Below, piece by piece: positions 53,701 to 64,000 of a stretch of DNA of 64,000 nt. Numbering within the stretch: the stretch's first letter is position 1; the number at the start of each line of letters is the position of its first letter. Both the position numbers and the translations under genes were made by a program. This DNA comes from Cepaea hortensis. Lineage: Eukaryota; Mollusca; Gastropoda; Stylommatophora; Helicidae. Where the stretch lies: NCBI GenBank assembly GCA_963921405.1, contig OY992892.1:35115896-35179895 (forward strand), read 5' to 3'. The notes beneath the pieces are model-generated. The model was not told the DNA's origin and ran no database searches. It was given only the letters and a program-made list of their open reading frames with translations.

Positions 53701-56150
53701 TAAATGTTACTTTAGCTGAACTACTTCATCGTGTGGAATGTTACTTTAGCTGAACTATTTCATCGTGTGGAATGTTGCTTTAGCTGAACTATTTCATCGT
53801 GTGGAATGTTGCTTTAGCTGAACTATTTCATCGTGTGGAATGTTGCTTTAGTTGAACTGCTTCATCGTGTTAAATGTTACTTTAGCTGAACTATTTCATC
53901 GTGTGGAATGTTGCTTTAGCTGAACTACATCATCGTGTGGAATGTTGCTTTAGCTGAACTATTTCATCCTGTTAAATGTTACTTTAGCTGAACTTCATCA
54001 TCGTGTGGAATGTTGCTTTAGCTGAACTGCTTCATCGTGTTAAATGTTACTTTAGTTGAACTATTTCATCGTGTGTAATGTTACTTTAGCTGAACTATTT
54101 CATCGTGTGTAATGCTACTTTAGCTGAATTACATCATCGTGTGTAATGTTACTTTAGCTGAACTATTTCATTGTGTGTAATGTTACTTTAGCTGAACTAT
54201 TTCATCGTGTGTAATGTTACTTTAGCTGAACTACATCATCGTGTGTAATGTTACTTTAGCTGAACTATTTTATCGTGTGTAATGTTGCTTTAGCTGAACT
54301 ATTTCATCGTGTGGAATGTTGCTTTAGCTGAACTATTTCATCGTGTGGAATGTTACTTTAGCTGAACTACTTCATCATGTTAAATGTTACTTTAGCTGAA
54401 CTACTTCATCGTGTGGAATGTTACTTTAGCTGAACTATTTCATCGTGTTAAATGTTACTTTAGCAGAACTATTTCATCGTGTGGAATGTTACTTTAGCTG
54501 AACTATTTCATCGTTTGGAATGTTGCTTTAGCTGAACTACTTCATCGTGTGGAATGTTGCTTTAGCTGAACTACTTCATCGTGTGGAATGTTACTTTAGC
54601 TGAACTATTTCATCGTGTGGAATGTTACTTTAGCTGAACTACTTCATCGTGTGGAATGTTACTTTAGCTGAACTACTTTATACTTGATCGTGTGGAATGT
54701 TACTTTAGCTGACCTACTTCATCGTGTGGAATGTTACTTTAGCTGAACTATTTAATCGTGTGGAATATTACTCTAGCTGAATTACTTCATCGTGTTAAAT
54801 GTTACTTTAGCTGAACTATTTCATCGTGTGGAATGTTGCTTTAGCTGAACTACTTCATCGTGTGGAATGTTGCTTTAGCTGAACTACTTCATCGTGTGGA
54901 ATGTTGCTTTAGCTGTACTACTTCATCGTGTGGAATGTTACTTTAGCTGAACTATTTCATCGTGTGGAATGTTGCTTTAGCTGAACTATTTCATCGTGTG
55001 GAATGTTGCTTTAGCTGAACTATTTCATCGTGTGGAATGTTACTTTAGCTGAACTACTTCATCATGTTAAATGTTACTTTAGCTGAACTACTTCATCGTG
55101 TGGAATGTTACTTTAGCTGAACTATTTCATCGTGTGGAATGTTGCTTTAGCTGAACTATTTCATCGTGTGGAATGTTGCTTTAGCTGAACTATTTCATCG
55201 TGTGGAATGTTGCTTTAGTTGAACTGCTTCATCGTGTTAAATGTTACTTTAGCTGAACTATTTCATCGTGTGGAATGTTGCTTTAGCTGAACTACATCAT
55301 CGTGTGGAATGTTGCTTTAGCTGAACTATTTCATCCTGTTAAATGTTACTTTAGCTGAACTTCATCATCGTGTGGAATGTTGCTTTAGCTGAACTGCTTC
55401 ATCGTGTTAAATGTTACTTTAGTTGAACTATTTCATCGTGTGTAATGTTACTTTAGCTGAACTATTTCATCGTGTGTAATGCTACTTTAGCTGAATTACA
55501 TCATCGTGTGTAATGTTACTTTAGCTGAACTATTTCATTGTGTGTAATGTTACTTTAGCTGAACTATTTCATCGTGTGTAATGTTACTTTAGCTGAACTA
55601 CATCATCGTGTGTAATGTTACTTTAGCTGAACTATTTTATCGTGTGTAATGTTACTTTAGCTGAACTACATCATCGTGTGTAATGTTACTGTAGCTGAAC
55701 TACATCATCATGTGTAATGTTACTTTAGATGAACTACTTCATCGTGTGTAATGTTACTTTAGCTGAACTACATCATCGTGTGTAATGTTACTTTAGCCGA
55801 ACTACTTCATCGTGTTAAATGTTACTTTAGCTGAACTACTTCATCGTGTTAAATGTTACTTTAGCTGAACCACTTCATCATATGTAAAGTTACTTTAGCT
55901 GAACTACATCAACGTGTTAAATGTTACTTTAGCTGAACTACTTCATCGTGTGTAATGTTACTTTAGCTGAACTACATCATCGTGTGTAATGTTACTTTAG
56001 CTGAACTACATCATCGTGTTAAATGTTACTTTAGCTGAACTACTTCATCGTGTTAAATGTTACTTTAGCTGAACTACTTCATCGTGTTAAATGTTACTTT
56101 AGTTGAACTACTTCTTCGTTGGTAATGTTGCTTCGGCTGAACTACTTCTA
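47790..56150 (+). repeat. 8.3-kb satellite array of 34-bp monomers with higher-order repeats
   Basis: The monomer reads CTTCATCGTGTGGAATGTTG then CTTTAGCTGAACTA, about 245 copies. Three main variants (GTGTGGAATG, GTGTTAAATG, GTGTGTAATG) occur in a fixed order. A rare indel variant (CTTTATACTT) recurs at about 48309, 48997, 49888, 50575, 51942, 53309 and 54677, giving spacings of 688, 891, 687, 1367, 1367 and 1368 bp, so the right half is made of near-identical 1.37-kb blocks. The last kilobase is more degenerate. No coding capacity. Confidence 0.98.
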
Positions 56151-56754
56151 CATTTCCCTTCTCAGAGACCTGTGACAGGAGCCATGTTAACTGATGTAGT
56201 TCCGAAGGATGCTATATCGGCAAATGTGATCTTCCATTTGGACAGAAGAACGATATATCGCCATACTATGGTCATCGTGTTATTTGTTTTGTGTCATGGT
56301 ATCTCCCGCAATGTCAATGTTCAGTGAACGAAGATTTACATGATAATGCTTGTTAATTTAATTGTGTACCATTGAATCAGTTAAGGTCATGTCAGCACTG
56401 GAAGGGGTTTGGCATATGAAGAAAACGTGCCCCATAGTAAAAATTCTCAACTGTCATTTACTGCCCTATAGGACCTTGTCAGTGGGGTCTTGCGCCTGGG
56501 GAATTAAGGCTGCCTGCAATACCACGTTGGAAATACCTGCGCTCCATAGTGACACGTGATAAACCCACATCAAAGAGTCGAGAAATCTCAGAAGGACGTG
56601 CATTCTGCGTCAAGATGCCGTCAAAGAATCATCCCTGGTCAAGAGCCGACAAGACCCTGGCGATATACATCGGTGCGTTATTATACTTACATAATATGAG
56701 TACATTTGAGTTATTTTATCGTGAGGACGAATTATGACAGTGTAAATTATAATT
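56151..56754. other. Unassigned sequence between satellite and Penelope element
   Basis: No domain recognised. It may be upstream Penelope-element sequence. Confidence 0.35.
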
Positions 56755-57870
56755 GTGTATAAACACATCGTTGTTCTGTTGTTTCATTCAAGGAGTGTCC
56801 TTCCATATATAGATACTAACGTAGTGATAGATTTGGCACAGATGAGCCGTATGGAATGTTTCAACCCAGACTGCAAGCTAGGAGCTGATGTAAACAGCTT
56901 ATATACTAAAATTCAATTTAAAAAAAAATCATACCGCCAAATTGACGAAATGGCCATGGGGAGTCCTCTTGGTCCTATTCTAGCGGACATCTTCATGGCA
57001 CATTTAGAAGAAAAGAGATCCCCAGACGTTAAAAGCTTGGTCTTCTACCTTCGTTATGTTGACGATATACTAATTTTCACCGCAGACGAGCTACAATCAA
57101 CATCGTTCCAGGCTTTATAATGAACATGACGCATAACAACATCTCTCTATCTATGGAACGCGAACACAACGAAGCTTCGCCGCTCCTAGATATTCTAATG
57201 AGACGTAGAGTAGAGGCCACAATTCAAAGATCGGTGTACCGCAAAGAACACGGAATGACCAATACTTAAATTTTCAGAGCTCCGCACCTGTCCAGTACAA
57301 ACAGGGCTTAGTAAGGATCCTGTTTGACCGTCCTAGGAAGATATGCACCCAGGACACACTGACAGAGGAATTTGAAACTCTAAAGAATGTCTTAAACAGG
57401 AATGGGTATTCCACAGGATTTATAAAGCGCCACTGCCAACAGCCCAAACCACAACCAGACGAAACTACAGTTCCTAAACTCAAGGTATGTATCCAGCTAA
57501 CCTTTCGAGGGAATGACGTAATACAGGACCGGCTCATTAAGCAGTCGGCAGAACATTCTGTGTTGCAACTCCAGTTATTAAGTACAGAACCACACCGATT
57601 CCCACCCCAGCAGTAAAAGAATCTGTTCCTCTTTACGCCAAATTCAATTACATTTACCAATTCACATGCAGCTGCCAGTCTACATACATAGGCAGAACAG
57701 AGCGGCAGTTGAACAACAGTGTGGTTGAACGCATACCTAATTGAATTGGCAAGATACTCCACACAGGCGATGTGAGCCTAGGAAGGCCGACACATCACAA
57801 ACTTCCCGCTTCGTCGATAGAACGGCACGTGTTGGACACCGGCCATGTGATTGATAGGGCAGTGCCTTTC
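56755..57870 (+). pseudogene. Penelope-like element: RT and GIY-YIG endonuclease remnants
   Basis: The frame ending at 57120 has the Penelope RT blocks YRQIDEMAMGSPLGPILADI and FYLRYVDDILIF (catalytic YVDD). Further frames continue downstream with stops: around 57640-57745 the reading NYIYQFTCSCQSTYIGRTER is the GIY-YIG nuclease signature (Cys-rich strand, then YIGRTE-L), followed by an E/H-rich segment (SSIERHVLDTGHVIDRA). An in-frame N-terminus is lacking and several stops intervene, so it is inactive. It abuts the large satellite on its right. Confidence 0.85.
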
Positions 57871-58111
57871 GCGTGTTGTGTAATACGCACATTTTTTTTT
57901 CAAACACAAAATTTACACAAGATAATCGCTTGTTAAAATTTGCAGAAGCGATAATGATTAATCTACATAAGCCAGTTTTGTGCAAACAGAAAGACATGAT
58001 AGTCAGTTTAAAATTACCATAGTAGACAATTGAAATTACTGTGAGAACATGTGTATATTTCAGCTTGAATGATTTTTCTAGAAATTTTACTTTATATTGT
58101 GTGAATTCTGC

Positions 58112-58165
58112 AGTATGTACCTGACGAGATGCAGCGAAATATGCCAGGCAATAAATCGTGCAATC
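58112..58165 (+). repeat. Dispersed repeat shared with 41025-41080
   Basis: Identical for about 50 bp (GTATGTACCTGACGAGATGC onward). In this copy a SINE A follows about 60 bp later. Confidence 0.8.
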
Positions 58166-58224
58166 TGTTGTTTGTGTCTTTGTTATTCAAATTATATACT
58201 AAAGATACATATCTGTCTATATCG

Positions 58225-58455
58225 GCCTGTACCGACGCAGATAGTAATCCCACATACCGCGTTCGAAACACAGCTGCGGACGATTTGATAGCTGACATTC
58301 TTGCGCTGATTTTAATACGATGGTATGAGTACCGGTCTTTCAGAAAGCAACGGAAACATACTGAACGTAAACTTGCCAAGAATTCACAAACAGCCAAAAA
58401 ATGCTGGGAGTTGACTGCGTCGTCCTGCAACGGATATGCAATTAGCTAACATATC
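58225..58455 (+). repeat. SINE family A copy
   Basis: GACGCAGATAGTAATCCCAC, GCGTTCGAAACACAGCTGCG, GAGTACCGGTCTTTCAGAAA and TACTGAACGTAAACTTGCCA then GTCCTGCAACGGATATGCAA. Head slightly truncated. Confidence 0.75.
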
Positions 58456-59262
58456 TATAAGTGGGCGATCATCGTAAGAACATGGTCTGGCCACGTATCA
58501 GCCTGATATCACCTATGTCAACGACATTAATAATGCAGAGACCACAGTCAACAGATATAAATAAGAGTCCTAGTCCATCACACAGTGAAGAAACGAGCCA
58601 CAATGCTCCACCAATCAAGCAGTCAACTCAGTATCATAATAAGGCAGCGTCTGTGGTCACAATCGAACCCTGACACTGAGTTGGATACACCGTTCTGAAG
58701 AAGAATTATGTAAGAGATTGTCAAGCTGTAAAACTGACGTGTTTCAAAAAATGATTTAGTCTTGAGAAAGAATAGGATGAGAGGAAAGCCTGCATTGTAG
58801 CAACGACATCAAGAAGATGTGCATGCAAGAATTCATTCAGACAGTCATTTATGTTTCTTCTTTGCTAACTAGAAAGGTGTTGAACAGGGGAGACAAGTTA
58901 AGATGAACCAAAAAGCTGAATTATCTTCACTGGTGCTCTGGAATCAAAGGGCAGATACCCCACATTTACCTCCAAAGAAATAGATTCCCCGGGGACAAGC
59001 TAACAGAGTGGCTTCATTCTAGACACTGATATAGATTCAATACATTTTTCCCGGCCACAAAATACTGGTTTAATACATTAAAAACTGTAATAATGCCTCC
59101 AGAGGGAATAGAGATTTTATGTTTTTAAGCTCTGATAAATGGATTTGTACGGCCTGTTCTATAGATCATTAGACTCGAAAAGACTCATCGAAAAGATCAC
59201 AGACGTTGCTGAAACCACATTACTGATGGATTGCTGGGGGAAAGAAAGTGGCTGCGAATGGG
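58456..59262. other. Unassigned sequence
   Basis: No gene or repeat recognised. Confidence 0.3.
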
Positions 59263-59263
59263 T

Positions 59264-59320
<57 letters not shown>
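59263..59320 (+). repeat. (GA)n microsatellite
   Basis: GA run within a wider purine-rich stretch to about 59405. Confidence 0.97.
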
Positions 59321-59322
<2 letters not shown>

Positions 59323-59814
59323 GGAAAAAGAGGGGGAGGAAAAGAGGGTGGAAAGAGACAGAGGGATAGACTGAGAAAGAGACAGACACTGGGAGGGAGA
59401 GAGACGCACCTCTGTGTGTGCGCCCATCACTTAATGCATCACTGTCGTTAATGTATGTGAACGAAACAGAAAGACTACGTTACTATAGTTTGCGCGAATA
59501 TAAGGTTAGACATGGTTAGAGGTTAAGACATTATTTGGGATAAGTAAACATTAGAACAAGTCCCAATGTTGACAATGTACATAAAAGGCAATGTTTTGAG
59601 AGATGTATATCTTTTGTCCTTCAGTGTATATGTTTACTTCAGTGAGAGTATTTAGTCTCATGAATTCGGTCAATGTTAATCGTTTCTTGTTCTTTCTCAG
59701 GGGTGATTGCGTGTAACTGCCGCAGGCCAGTCAGTTACTTCCGTATTTGTTCATTTCAACAGGTATTGTGTGTTATGTGTCTGCATTTTTTGGGTTTAAA
59801 CTGTGTGCGATATA

Positions 59815-60060
59815 TAAGCCGGCTCCGTGGCGAAGGCGTAATGGACGCAGTTCGTAACCCCGCATACCCGCGTTGGAAACAGCTGTAGGTGATTTGGCAT
59901 CAGACTGCCTTATGTTGGTTTATTTTAATGAAATGGTTCTGGTGCCGGTCGTTCAGAAACAATGGCATACTACTGAACGTAAACTTGCCCAGGGATAACA
60001 AACAACCAAAATTGCTGGATTTGATTGCTACGTCCTGTAAAGGATATGCAATTAATTGAT
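59815..60060 (+). repeat. SINE family A copy, most complete
   Basis: AGCCGGCTCCGTGGCGAAGG then CGTAATGGACGCAGTTCGTA begins a tRNA-like head. The tail has GGTGCCGGTCGTTCAGAAAC, TACTGAACGTAAACTTGCCC and GTCCTGTAAAGGATATGCAA. Best reference copy for the family in this window. Confidence 0.8.
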
Positions 60061-60184
60061 TTTTTTTAAAATAAACACTTGCCTGAAAGAGGTTAACGAA
60101 AGCAGAACATTATACACAATTATCAGAAGCGGTTCCACCCTGAGTTTTGTCCTAAAATGACCAGTGGTTTGACAACAAGTAGTA

Positions 60185-60600
60185 GAAGGCATGGGTCCCA
60201 GAAGACGAGGTAATCTCGGTGGAGATCTGTGGTATCCATCTTCGTTCCTGAACATGCGGGAGTTGAGGAAAAAGAACGAGCTGATAAACTTGCAGGTTCT
60301 GTATTCCCTGCAGAAGGCCAGTCCAATGATGATATTAACGCTTTTAGAGAGATTTCGAGAGCGAAGGAATTTGACGCCTGTGAATCCAAACCGTTGTCCA
60401 GCAAGAGAGATTCGGGAGTAAGAATTGGCACAGCCAGACTCGCAAGGCACATCGGAGAACAAAGAGCTTCGTCAACCAACACAAAACTGGCACTGGTAGC
60501 CGCCGAGCGCTGATGCAAATGTTGGGAGGAGGATCTGAGCACCTATGGACTGTTCGAGTGCAGGGATGAGACCCCCAAAAGATAATAGACGAGGGCAGGG
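60185..60600 (+). pseudogene. LINE RNase H C-terminal fragment
   Basis: The frame from 60229 reads FVPEHAGVEEKERADKLAGS, a mutated form of the RNase H GHxGxxGNExAD signature also seen at 16940-17295 (His-Ala-Gly and Ala-Asp-x-Leu-Ala are kept). It then runs to IGTARLARHIGEQRASS before a stop at 60513. A hAT MITE inserted just downstream at 60615. Confidence 0.65.
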
Positions 60601-60614
60601 TAGATCAGTACGAA

Positions 60615-60802
60615 CAGTGCAGGATTTACGCATAAGCTACACAAGCTATAGCTTGGGTCCCCCAAGAAAGTGGGGGGCCCCAAAAATTATTGTCCGAGTG
60701 AGCAATTGTCATATATGTATATATGACATAGAATATCTGGACTTATAAAGGGCCCCATATTTCAAATAGCTTAGGGCCTTATCAAGTCTAAATCCGGCCC
60801 TG
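60615..60802. mobile_element. Non-autonomous hAT-like MITE (188 bp)
   Basis: The left end CAGTGCAGGATTTACGCATA and the right end (reverse complement CAGGGCCGGATTTAGACTTG) form an imperfect terminal inverted repeat, with subterminal AAGCTATAGCTTGGG and AATAGCTTAGGGCC. Flanked by a perfect 8-bp duplication AGTACGAA (60607-60614 and 60803-60810), as expected for hAT elements. Confidence 0.9.
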
Positions 60803-61109
60803 AGTACGAAGACGGACACAAGACACTGAAGACACCTTGGATATGAAGGTGGATATGGCAGAAGAGCTGTCAAGGGTTCCAACAACTGGCAGTGATCAGA
60901 GCAACTCTCTGCAGAGGGCCTGCTGCATAACACAAGATGTGACCAATTTGATTGTCTGCACTGTCGACTGGTAAAACCACCTGGGCTTTCTTTCTCAGGT
61001 TGATCGCATATCGGCACGGCATATGATACTGATGAGTATGAGGGATACTGAAGAGTCTGTTACTATAGTCCGAATGCACGAGCTTGGAGTCATGCCTGAC
61101 CAATGTTGA

Positions 61110-62270
61110 GATTATATCATGGTTAGTGTCTGTTGGAACAATCTCGGACATTACGACACATTGTATCATGGCTAGTGTCTGTTGGAACAATCTCGGACAT
61201 TACGACATATTGTATCATGGCTAGTGTCTGTTGGAACAATATCAGACATTACGACACATTGTATCATGGCTAGTGTCTGTTGGAACAATCTCAGACATTA
61301 CGACAAATTGTATCATGGCTAGTGTCTGTTGGAACAATCTCAGACATTACGACATATTGTATCATTGTATCATGGCTAGTGTCTGTTGGAACAATCTCAG
61401 ACATTACGACACATTGTATCATGGCTAGTGTCTGTTGGAACAATCTCAGACATTACGACATATTTTATCATGGTTAGTGTCTTTTGGAACAATCTCAGAC
61501 ATTACGACACATTGTATCATGGCTAGTGTCTGTTGGAACAATCTCAGACATTACGACACATTGTACAGACGTACATTGTACAGACGTTGGAACAATCTCG
61601 GACATTACGACACATTGTATCATGGCTAGTGTCTGTTGGAACAATCTCAGACATTACGACATATTGTATCATGGCCAGTGTCTGTTGGAACAATCTCAGA
61701 CATTACGACATATTGTATCATGGCTAGTGTCTGTTGGAACAATCTCAGACATTACGACATATTGTATCATTGCTAGTGTCTGTTGGAACAATCTCGGACA
61801 TTACGACATATTGTATCATGGCTAGTGTTTGTTGGAACAATCTCGGACATTACGACACATTGTATCATGGCTAGTGTCTGTTGGAACAATCTCGGACATT
61901 ACGACACATTGTATCATGGCTAGTGTCTGTTGGAACAATCTCGGACATTACGACACATTGTATCATGGCTAGTGTCTGTTGGAACAATCTCGGACATTAC
62001 GACATATTGTATCATGGTTAGTGTCTGTTGGAACAATCTCGGATATTACGACACATTGTATCATGGCTAGTGTCTGTTGGAACAATCTCGGACATTACGA
62101 CACATTGTATCATGGCTAGTGTCTGTTGGAACAATCTCAGACATTACGACACATTGTATCATGGCTAGTGTCTGTTGGAACAATCTCAGACATTACGACA
62201 CATTGTATCATGGCTAGTGTCTGTAGGAACAATCTCAGACATTACGAGACATTGTATCATGGCCATTGTC
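61110..62270 (+). repeat. 49-bp minisatellite, about 23 copies
   Basis: Units read ATCATGGCTAGTGTCTGTTG then GAACAATCTCGGACATTACG and ACACATTGT. A partial-unit rearrangement is seen at 61560-61590. Open frames are artefacts. Confidence 0.97.
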
Positions 62271-62864
62271 TGCCGAGGCAAATTGTATGCGTGGCATATA
62301 AAGGCGCTTGCTGTAGCAGTCACTCCACACATATTTGGGTGACAGTGTTTTTGTTTTGAATTCACCGCGATATGTACTTGTCACATATACTCGTACATGT
62401 GTGTACGGTTGACCTCCTGTACACAGATTCATTCCAAGGGCAGACGTTCTACTTCTCGTAGGCAGTTGCTTTCTTGTGGTCTTATAACCGACATTTTCCG
62501 ATTTCCAACTGCCGTACGTAACGTTCACACGAGAATCCACTGGTTTTCGTATGTATCCAAATAAAGGCCAGGTGATCTATCTCACTACTCAATGGAACAG
62601 GGAGAATATGCTATATCATCAGTGTGCCCAGTGTATCAAAAGTGAACAGTACATCAAAAGTGAACAGTACTAGCCGATCATCAGTGTGCCCAGTATTAGC
62701 CGATAATCAGAGTGCCCAGTACTAGCCGATCATCAGAGTGCATAGTACTAGCCGTGAACGAACTAGGTAAAGGTTCAGCTCGAAGTGGACTCGGAAATAA
62801 CATGTATCCCACAGACAGAAACATTGACAGCATAAAGATTGAACTGTTGGCATTATACAGGCAT
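62271..62864. other. Unassigned sequence with short tandem duplications
   Basis: ATCAAAAGTGAACAGTA is doubled at about 62636-62668, and TAGCCGATCATCAG-type units are tripled at 62670-62752. Confidence 0.5.
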
Positions 62865-63755
62865 TCTCCCTCCCATTGACGTAATACAGATATCCCCCCC
62901 CCCCCCCTTGACGTCATACAGACATCCCCCTTTGACGTCATACAGACATTCCCCCTTGACGTCATACAAACATTCCCTCTTGACGCCATACATACACCCC
63001 TCCCTTGACGTCCTACAGACATCCCCCTTTGACGTCATACAGACATTCCCCCTTGACGTCATACAAACATTCCCTCTTGATGCCATACAGACACCCCTCC
63101 CTTGACGTCCTACAGACATCCCCCTTGACGTCATACAGACATTCCCCTTGACGTCATACAGACATCCCCTTGACGTCGTACAGACTTTCCCCCTTGACGG
63201 TATACATACATTCTCCCTTGGCGTCATACAGACATCCCCCCTTGACGTCATACAGACATTCCCCCTTGGCGTCATACAGACATTCCCATTAGGTTATACA
63301 TACATTCCCCCTAAGCGTCATACAGATATTCTTCCTTGGCGTCATACAGACATTCCCCTTTGACGTCATACAGACATCCCTCTTGACGTCATACAGACCT
63401 TCCCCATTGACGGCATACAGGCATCCCCTTGACGTCGTACAGACTTTCCTCCTTGACGGTATACATACATTCTCCCTTGGCGTCATACAGATATTCCCCA
63501 TTGACGTCATACAGGCATTCCCATTAGATTATACATACATTCCCCCTAAGCGTCATACAGATATTCTTCCTTGGCGTCATACAGACATTCCCCCTTGACG
63601 TCATACAGACATCCCTCTTGACGTCATACAGACTTTCCCCATTGACGTCATACAGGCATTACCCCTTGGCGCCATACAGACATTCCCCATTGAATTTAGA
63701 CAGACATTTTCTCTTTAAGTCATATAGACATTTTCCCTTGACGTCATAGAGACTG
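62865..63755 (+). repeat. 23-25-bp minisatellite carrying CRE octamers
   Basis: Units read CATTCCCCCTTGACGTCATA then CAGA, about 36 copies. Around fifteen contain the full palindromic cAMP-response element TGACGTCA. A longer block (63140-63400 versus 63370-63610) is repeated in the same variant order with a period of about 230-240 bp. Confidence 0.96.
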
Positions 63756-64000
63756 TCAGGATCTTGTAAGTTAATCACACAGGCTCGTAACAACTAACAG
63801 ATGTGATACAAACACTGTGACAGAATGACTATAAGTGACACATGGCGAATACAAAGATACACACTTTATTCGCACTTCTCATTCGCCACCAATGGTACAG
63901 GCATCGCGCAATCACAATATCGATGCCATTTATACAATAAATACAATCAATATATATATTCAATGCAATAATACTTCACTCACAATCTACGACTCAGGCG
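63756..64000. other. Unassigned sequence at window end
   Basis: Nothing recognised. Confidence 0.3.

Noticed and set aside
47790..56150. CRISPR-like array
   Set aside because: Monomers are directly tandem with no unique spacers, in a eukaryotic context, so this is a satellite.

Overview
The window is eukaryotic, repeat-dominated DNA and looks like a marine invertebrate genome. A mollusc is my best guess, inferred only from the style of the non-LTR retrotransposons, tRNA-like SINEs, mariner and Penelope remnants and the intact Polinton. I found no host protein-coding gene with confidence. Nearly every long open frame outside 18.8-34.4 kb is either a decayed transposon gene or a translation of a tandem repeat.

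The centrepiece is a complete Polinton/Maverick (virus-like, adintovirus-type) element at 18773-34360. It begins with AG and ends with CT, carries terminal inverted repeats whose outer 239 bp look identical, and is flanked by a perfect 6-bp target-site duplication (CACGTA at 18767-18772 and 34361-34366). Ten tightly packed rightward ORFs, joined by TAATG, ATGA or 1-nt junctions, encode a packaging ATPase, a small basic protein, a basic-tailed protein, a DD35E integrase with chromodomain, a two-helix membrane protein, the minor (penton) capsid protein, a basic Gly-rich core/pVI-like protein, the major capsid protein, an adenain-type protease, and a protein with a probable PC4/p15-like single-stranded-DNA-binding domain. 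One leftward gene encodes a 1410-residue protein-primed family B DNA polymerase with two N-terminal C2H2 zinc fingers and a possible OTU-like module. All frames are intact, so the element is young or was recently active. Its right 3 kb is non-coding and rich in CA/TA repeats.

Left flank (1-18.77 kb): LINE reverse-transcriptase remnants, SINEs of at least four tRNA-like or unclassified families, a hAT MITE with 8-bp duplications inside an AT-rich minisatellite, two mariner derivatives (one internally deleted, one folded into a long inverted repeat), a U2 snRNA 5'-end fragment, a LINE RNase H tail, and many micro- and minisatellites. Several of these carry CACGTG E-box cores.

Right flank (34.4-64 kb): a 32-bp minisatellite (34.8-36.9 kb), GA-rich DNA, more SINE and LINE pieces, an 8.3-kb satellite of 34-bp monomers with clear higher-order structure of about 1367 bp (47.8-56.1 kb), a Penelope-like element with RT and GIY-YIG remnants (56.8-57.9 kb), a second RNase H tail interrupted nearby by a 188-bp hAT MITE with a perfect 8-bp duplication, a 49-bp minisatellite, and a 24-bp minisatellite studded with the CRE octamer TGACGTCA (62.9-63.8 kb).

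How the parts work together: the Polinton genes form a self-contained replication (polymerase), integration (integrase), packaging (ATPase), maturation (protease) and capsid set. The surroundings are a graveyard of other elements and expanded repeats, consistent with gene-poor, possibly heterochromatic DNA.
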